Source of the DNA: Rhizobium sp. BK399
GTDB taxonomy: Bacteria > Pseudomonadota > Alphaproteobacteria > Rhizobiales > Rhizobiaceae
Reading direction: 5' to 3'
DNA length: 64,000 bases
Assembly: GCF_014194695.1 (NCBI RefSeq)
Contig: NZ_JACIAH010000001.1
Location: forward strand, 62,001-126,000
Positions within the stretch are counted from its first letter, which is position 1. Each line of letters starts with the position of its first letter. Below are positions 60,140 to 64,000 of this stretch, piece by piece. Both the position numbers and the translations under genes were made by a program. The notes beneath the pieces were generated by a model, which was given only the letters and a program-made list of their open reading frames with translations, was not told the DNA's origin and ran no database searches.

Positions 60140-60549
60140 AACAGCATGGCTCCAGAGCAAAATCATGATCCACGAGCCTGCGAATACAATCGCGCCCGGC
60201 GCTTACCCGTTTAGGGATCGACCGATTCCGTGACGGCTTTGTCACACTGTTGTAAAATTTGCGGCGACCCAGCTTCGCGCACCATCATTGTTCTATGTAT
60301 ATCCCGTATATGTTCGCATATGTTCACGCGTATGTTAGAGACGCCTCATAGTTGAAATGACGGCTGGGCGATGAATACCTCTGGTGTACGTTCCTCTTTT
60401 TGGTTGGGGGCCACACGGCATCTTCCGGTTGCCGCGGGGCGCAGGAGCTGCTCGAACGCTATTCATCACGTCATCGAACGGGATTGCTTTTTGCCAACAG
60501 CCGCGTAACAAGCATCCAGCGATCAGTTTTCACACCATTTGGTGGTTTT
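60140..60549. other. Intergenic region with short tandem repeats
   Basis: Three similar units, CGTATATGTT (60305-60314), CGCATATGTT (60315-60324) and CGCGTATGTT (60327-60336), lie in tandem. A GTGAC/GTCAC inverted pair occurs near 60231-60246. A GTTC-N6-GTTC is present, one base short of an SOS box. No gene or terminator could be supported. Confidence 0.4.
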
Positions 60550-61386
60550 TTGCCTCTCCACATCATCCTACTCGTTCTGTTTGGTGCTCTGCTGCACGCA
60601 ACCTGGAACGCCATGATCAAGGCGGGCACCGATAAGTCGCTGGATGCAAGCCTGATATCGGCTGGCGGGGCAGTCTGCGCGCTTCCGTTTCTGCTGTTCC
60701 TGCCGTTGCCGAATTCGGCCGCATGGCCCTTCATCGGCGCTTCGGCTATTCTGCAGTTCGTGTATTTCCAGCTCGTCGCCGGCGCCTATCGCGCGGGCGA
60801 TATCGGCCTTGTCTATCCGCTCATGCGCGGGTGCGCGCCGCTCCTGATTGCGGCCACCAGCGGTTTCATCCTGAACGAAACGTTGTCGACAGGTGCCCTC
60901 ATTGGCACGATGACGGTCTGCGCCGGCATCCTGACACTGGCCTTCGAAGCACGAAAAGGCGGCGGGCACGCCATCCGGCTGGCCCTAGCGAATGCCTGCG
61001 TGATTGCGACCTATACCTATGTCGACGGAATCGGCGCCCGCATCTCCGGCAATGCGGTGTCCTATACGCTATGGATGTCGCTGCTACCGCCGGTACTGCT
61101 ATTCGCCTGGGCCATCGTCAAGCGCGGTAGCGTCGCAGTCGCCGTGCATGTCCGCTACAACTGGTGGCGTGGTCTGATTGGTGGCGGCGGATCTATCGCC
61201 TCCTACGGTCTCGCGCTTTGGGCGATGACCAAGGCGCCGGTTGCGACCGTTGCCGCGCTGCGCGAGACGTCGATCCTCTTTGCGCTGCTTATTTCCGTGA
61301 TCGTGCTGAAGGAAAAGGCCAGCCCGTGGCGCTATCTCGCCGGCGCGATCATCGCGCTCGGCGGGCTGGTCCTGAAACTCGGCTAG
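60550..61386 (+). CDS. EamA/DMT family transporter
   Basis: A 278-aa protein with about 10 hydrophobic segments in two EamA repeats. The first is LPLHIILLVLFGALLHATWNA and the second begins near YNWWRGLIGGGGSIASYGL. The substrate is unknown. No ATG fits; TTG 60550, preceded by GGTGG, begins where related proteins begin (xPLHxxLLVLFGALLHATWN). The open frame reaches 60400 but with unlikely sequence. Its stop abuts that of the convergent hydratase gene. Confidence 0.78.
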   Translation: MPLHIILLVLFGALLHATWNAMIKAGTDKSLDASLISAGGAVCALPFLLFLPLPNSAAWPFIGASAILQFVYFQLVAGAYRAGDIGLVYPLMRGCAPLLIAATSGFILNETLSTGALIGTMTVCAGILTLAFEARKGGGHAIRLALANACVIATYTYVDGIGARISGNAVSYTLWMSLLPPVLLFAWAIVKRGSVAVAVHVRYNWWRGLIGGGGSIASYGLALWAMTKAPVATVAALRETSILFALLISVIVLKEKASPWRYLAGAIIALGGLVLKLG

Positions 61387-62220
61387 CTATTCGCCCGTCC
61401 ACTGCGGCATGCGCTTGGAAAGGAAGGCTCCGATTCCCTCTTCGGCATCGGCCGTCAGCATATTGTCGACCATGACCTGAGCGGCATAGCTGTATGCCTC
61501 CTCGATCGGCATTTCGAGCTGGCGGTAGAATGCCTCCTTGCCGATCTTCAGCGTCAGCGGCGATTTGCTTGCGATGACGGAGGCATATTTGGTGACGACC
61601 TGAGTCAGATACTGCTTCGGCACGATGCGGTTCACGAGCCCGAAATCCTTGGCGGTCGAGGCGTCGATCGTCTCACCGGTAAGCAGCATTTCCATTGCCT
61701 GCTTGCGATGGGCTGCCCGCGAGACTGCCACCATCGGTGTCGAGCAGAACAGGCCGATATTGACGCCGGGGGTGCAGAAGGTCGCCGTATCGGTGCAGAT
61801 CGCCAGATCGCAGGAAGCGACAAGCTGGCACCCGGCAGCCGTTGCGAGGCCGTCGATCTCGGCAATGACCGGTTTTGGCAAGCGTGTGATCTCCAGCATG
61901 AGATCCGCAGCCAGCGCAAAGGTTTCCTCAAAGAATGCCTCGCCGTTGTCCTCATCGGCGCGATGCGCGGTCAATTCCTTGAGGTCGTGGCCGGCAGAAA
62001 AGACATTGCCGGTCGATGCGATGATGACCACGCGAACGGCAGCGTCTTCGGCGGCGCTCTGCAGTTCACCGATCAGGGTTTCCATGACGGCGATCGAGAG
62101 CGCATTCGCAGGCGGATTGCTGAGCGTCAGCCGCAGCACGCCATCGCTCAATTGCGGGATGACGAGCGCACCCTCACCCGCTTTGCTCGGGTCCTTCCGA
62201 AAGGATACGACTTCGGCCAT
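61387..62220 (-). CDS. Enoyl-CoA hydratase/isomerase family protein
   Basis: A 277-aa crotonase-fold protein. The oxyanion-hole stretches are VFSAGHDLKEL and GLATAAGCQLVASCDLAI. In GLATAAGCQ the first catalytic Glu of true hydratases is not present, and the second site reads TPGVNIGLF. So it may be an ECHDC3-like or other crotonase enzyme, not a classical hydratase. The substrate is unknown. It diverges from the thioesterase gene. Confidence 0.82.
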   Translation of the reverse strand: MAEVVSFRKDPSKAGEGALVIPQLSDGVLRLTLSNPPANALSIAVMETLIGELQSAAEDAAVRVVIIASTGNVFSAGHDLKELTAHRADEDNGEAFFEETFALAADLMLEITRLPKPVIAEIDGLATAAGCQLVASCDLAICTDTATFCTPGVNIGLFCSTPMVAVSRAAHRKQAMEMLLTGETIDASTAKDFGLVNRIVPKQYLTQVVTKYASVIASKSPLTLKIGKEAFYRQLEMPIEEAYSYAAQVMVDNMLTADAEEGIGAFLSKRMPQWTGE

Positions 62221-62293
62221 GGTCTAACTCCCTGCATTGTTCTTTCGTGCTAATTGTTCTGCCACAGGCGACAAGCAATTTCGAGGCAAACTC

Positions 62294-62725
62294 ATGCAGC
62301 CAATCATGACGATCGATGAGCTTCACCGTTTTTTGGACACGGATTTTCCTCAGATCCACACAGACGGGCGCGTGTTCACGATCACTGCGATCAGCCCAGG
62401 TAGCGTCTCGATGCGGCTCGACCCCAGCGAAAGGCATTTGCGACCCGGCGGCACCGTATCCGGCCCCGCCCTCTTCACCTTGGCGGATGTGACAGCCTAT
62501 GCGGCAGTGCTCGCGCATATCGGACCGGTGGCTCTGGCTGTTACCACCAATCTCAGCATCAATTTCCTGCGCCTGCCAAAGCCAAGACCGACGACCTGCA
62601 CCTGCCGAATTCTCAAGCTCGGAAAGCGGCTCGCGGTCATCGAGGCATCGATTTTCCAGGAAAATGCGGATGAGCTGATCGCCCACGCAACCGCCACTTA
62701 CTCGATTCCGCCCCGAGAAATATGA
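62294..62725 (+). CDS. PaaI-type acyl-CoA thioesterase
   Basis: A 143-aa hotdog-fold protein. The core RPGGTVSGPALFTLADVTAY (about residues 48-67) with its acidic catalytic residue and VTTNLSINFLR matches the PaaI/YiiD group, which hydrolyses acyl-CoA esters. GAGG lies before ATG 62294; 19 further upstream codons are open. It diverges from the crotonase gene, which suggests a shared pathway. Confidence 0.85.
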   Translation: MQPIMTIDELHRFLDTDFPQIHTDGRVFTITAISPGSVSMRLDPSERHLRPGGTVSGPALFTLADVTAYAAVLAHIGPVALAVTTNLSINFLRLPKPRPTTCTCRILKLGKRLAVIEASIFQENADELIAHATATYSIPPREI

Positions 62726-62797
62726 GGTAACATGATACCACACGTATAACATATTGATTTTGCTTTAATATTTTTACGCTCTCGCGATCCATCGTCA

Positions 62798-62826
62798 TTG
62801 ACCGCACAGCCCTTTGTCTTTATACA
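62798..62826 (+). promoter_or_regulatory. Promoter of rplM-rpsI
   Basis: TTGACC (62798-62803), a 17-base spacer and TATACA (62821-62826), starting RNA near 62833. Confidence 0.8.
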
Positions 62827-62832
62827 CACCGC

Positions 62833-62949
62833 CAGAAATGCAGCCTTTCCGGGCTGCTTTCTTTTTGGTGCGTCTTCGGCCCACCAAACCAAGCAACAAG
62901 AAACGCCCTCTCGCCTTCGGGCCGAGGGATCCAAAAGAGAGTAACTACT
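62833..62949 (+). promoter_or_regulatory. Structured leader of rplM with terminator-like hairpin
   Basis: GCAGCC/GGCTGC (62840-62857) is followed by TTTCTTTTT and looks like a terminator. TTGGTG/CACCAA and CCCTC/GAGGG hairpins follow. It may be an attenuator or autoregulatory leader. Alternatively, the first hairpin ends the thioesterase transcript. Confidence 0.5.
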
Positions 62950-63414
62950 ATGGCAACTTTCTCCCAGAAGCCTGCAGAGGTGGAGAAGAAGTGGGTCATC
63001 ATCGACGCCGAAGGGCTGGTCGTTGGCCGTCTCGCTTCCATCATCGCTATGCGTCTGCGCGGCAAGCACAAGGCAACCTTCACTCCCCACGTTGACGACG
63101 GCGACAACGTCATCGTCATCAATGCCGACAAGGTCGTATTCACCGGCAAGAAGTACTCCGACAAGGTTTACTACTGGCACACGGGTTACGCCGGCGGCGT
63201 CAAGGAGCGTACCGCTCGCCAGATCATCGAAGGCCGCTTCCCGGAGCGCGTTCTCGAGAAGGCCGTTGAGCGCATGGTTCCGCGTGGTCCGCTCGGCCGT
63301 CGTCAGATGAAGAACCTCCGCGTCTACGCTGGTTCAAACCATCCCCATGAAGCACAGCAGCCTGTCGCTCTCGACGTCGCCAAGCTGAACAAGAAGAACG
63401 TAAGGAGCGCCTAA
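62950..63414 (+). CDS. rplM: 50S ribosomal protein L13
   Basis: A 154-aa ribosomal protein. Landmarks are [20 protein letters not shown], the [18 protein letters not shown] block and [18 protein letters not shown]. It binds 23S rRNA early in assembly. It lies 2 bases before rpsI, the conserved rplM-rpsI operon. Confidence 0.98.
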   Translation: MATFSQKPAEVEKKWVIIDAEGLVVGRLASIIAMRLRGKHKATFTPHVDDGDNVIVINADKVVFTGKKYSDKVYYWHTGYAGGVKERTARQIIEGRFPERVLEKAVERMVPRGPLGRRQMKNLRVYAGSNHPHEAQQPVALDVAKLNKKNVRSA

Positions 63415-63416
63415 GA

Positions 63417-63884
63417 ATGGCTGACCTCTCCTCCCTGAAGGATCTCGGCACGGCTACCGAAGCTTCGGCTCCGGCACACGTCCGTAAGGTCGACTCGCTT
63501 GGCCGTTCCTACGCGACCGGCAAGCGCAAGAACGCCGTCGCCCGCGTATGGGTCAAGCCGGGCTCCGGCAAGATCATCGTCAACGGCAAGGAATTCGCGG
63601 AATACTTCGCACGCCCGGTTCTGCAGATGATCCTGCGCCAGCCGATCGTTGCTGCTGCCCGCGAAGGCCAGTTCGACATCGTTGCAACGGTCGCCGGCGG
63701 CGGCCTTTCCGGCCAGGCCGGTGCTGTTCGCCACGGCGTTTCCAAGGCTCTCACCTACTTCGAGCCGGGCCTGCGCTCGGTCCTGAAGAAGGGTGGCTTC
63801 CTGACCCGCGACAGCCGCGTCGTTGAACGCAAGAAGTACGGTAAGGCCAAGGCCCGCCGTTCGTTCCAGTTCTCCAAGCGTTAA
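63417..63884 (+). CDS. rpsI: 30S ribosomal protein S9
   Basis: A 155-aa ribosomal protein with the alphaproteobacterial N-terminal extension. [20 protein letters not shown] is the S9 signature and the basic [11 protein letters not shown] tail reaches the P-site tRNA. It is followed by a strong terminator. Confidence 0.98.
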   Translation: MADLSSLKDLGTATEASAPAHVRKVDSLGRSYATGKRKNAVARVWVKPGSGKIIVNGKEFAEYFARPVLQMILRQPIVAAAREGQFDIVATVAGGGLSGQAGAVRHGVSKALTYFEPGLRSVLKKGGFLTRDSRVVERKKYGKAKARRSFQFSKR

Positions 63885-63907
63885 TCGCTTCGGACTATGG
63901 AAATGCG

Positions 63908-63935
63908 AAGGCCGGGCTCTTGCCCGGCCTTTTCT
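63908..63935 (+). terminator. Terminator of rplM-rpsI
   Basis: A 10-bp stem AAGGCCGGGC/GCCCGGCCTT with loop TCTT, followed by a short U run, 23 bases after the stop. Nothing is recognised in the last 65 bases. Confidence 0.93.
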
Positions 63936-64000
63936 TTTGGCCGCCGCTTGAAGCCGCTCGTTCCCTTGCCAGTTCTACCGCATTCCAGGCGCTTCAAGCG

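Noticed and set aside
60314..60325. GTTC...GTTC resembling an SOS box
   Set aside because: The spacing is 6, not 7, and it is part of a tandem ten-base repeat.

Overview
The window is ordinary core chromosome of an alphaproteobacterium of the Rhizobiaceae, most like Sinorhizobium/Ensifer. The reasons are the gene order (rpmG–pleD–divK; dnaE; lolD–lolC–proS–alpha-r9 sRNA; rnj–birA–nuoN..nuoA; hupB–lon–clpX–clpP), the high G+C codon use, the alphaproteobacterial GTTC-N7-GTTC SOS boxes, the rhizobial dctA/dctBD locus and an FMN riboswitch in front of a RibN-type transporter. Species was assigned by recognition, not by a search. No phage, insertion sequence, CRISPR array or obvious island was seen.

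Layout. 1-2.4 kb: end of rnr, DUF983 gene, MFS transporter, rpmG. 2.4-3.06 kb: intergenic stretch with a likely structured small RNA on the minus strand. 3-6.5 kb: pleD/divK cell-cycle signalling operon, a DUF3572 gene, a HAD-like gene and a GNAT gene. 6.5-14.1 kb: a DNA-damage neighbourhood with dinB, an L,D-transpeptidase, dnaE, a 28-residue membrane protein and a DUF5680 gene. Three GTTC-N7-GTTC LexA boxes lie here. 14.1-17.5 kb: lolD, lolC and proS. 17.7-18 kb: alpha-r9 family sRNA faced by a perfect Pho box. 18-37.5 kb: a minus-strand respiratory operon nuoA-N with two extra genes inside, running on into birA, RNase J, methylmalonyl-CoA epimerase and a DUF1467 gene. 37.8-38 kb: two tandem tRNA-Asp genes. 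38.4-44.5 kb: methyltransferase, cupin, aldo/keto reductase, a Pho-box-controlled phytase-like exoprotein, riboswitch-controlled ribN and hupB. 44.6-49.7 kb: lon, clpX and clpP with heat-shock-like promoters. 50-52.6 kb: diguanylate cyclase and cytochrome P450. 52.7-57.5 kb: dctA divergent from dctB-dctD, with a sigma-54 promoter and tandem activator sites. 57.5-62.7 kb: cupin, O-acetylhomoserine sulfhydrylase, CoA-binding protein, small secreted protein, EamA transporter, enoyl-CoA hydratase and thioesterase. 62.8-64 kb: rplM-rpsI with a strong promoter and structured leader.

The most interesting parts are regulatory or very small. First, a 28-aa, single-helix membrane protein sits behind a promoter whose spacer holds a perfect SOS box. 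It resembles in design the Caulobacter division inhibitor SidA. Second, a perfect CTGTCAT-N4-CTGTCAT Pho box points into the 3' end of the alpha-r9 sRNA and has no protein gene downstream. Third, there is an unnamed, highly foldable sRNA candidate between rpmG and pleD. Fourth, a helix-hairpin-helix-like domain occurs twice in the complex I operon, once fused to NuoE and once as a separate protein.

Several start codons were moved from the longest possible frame to internal ATG/GTG/TTG codons on the basis of ribosome binding sites, promoters or family length. Each such choice is explained in the entry. All promoter, operator and sRNA calls are read by eye and have no expression data behind them.
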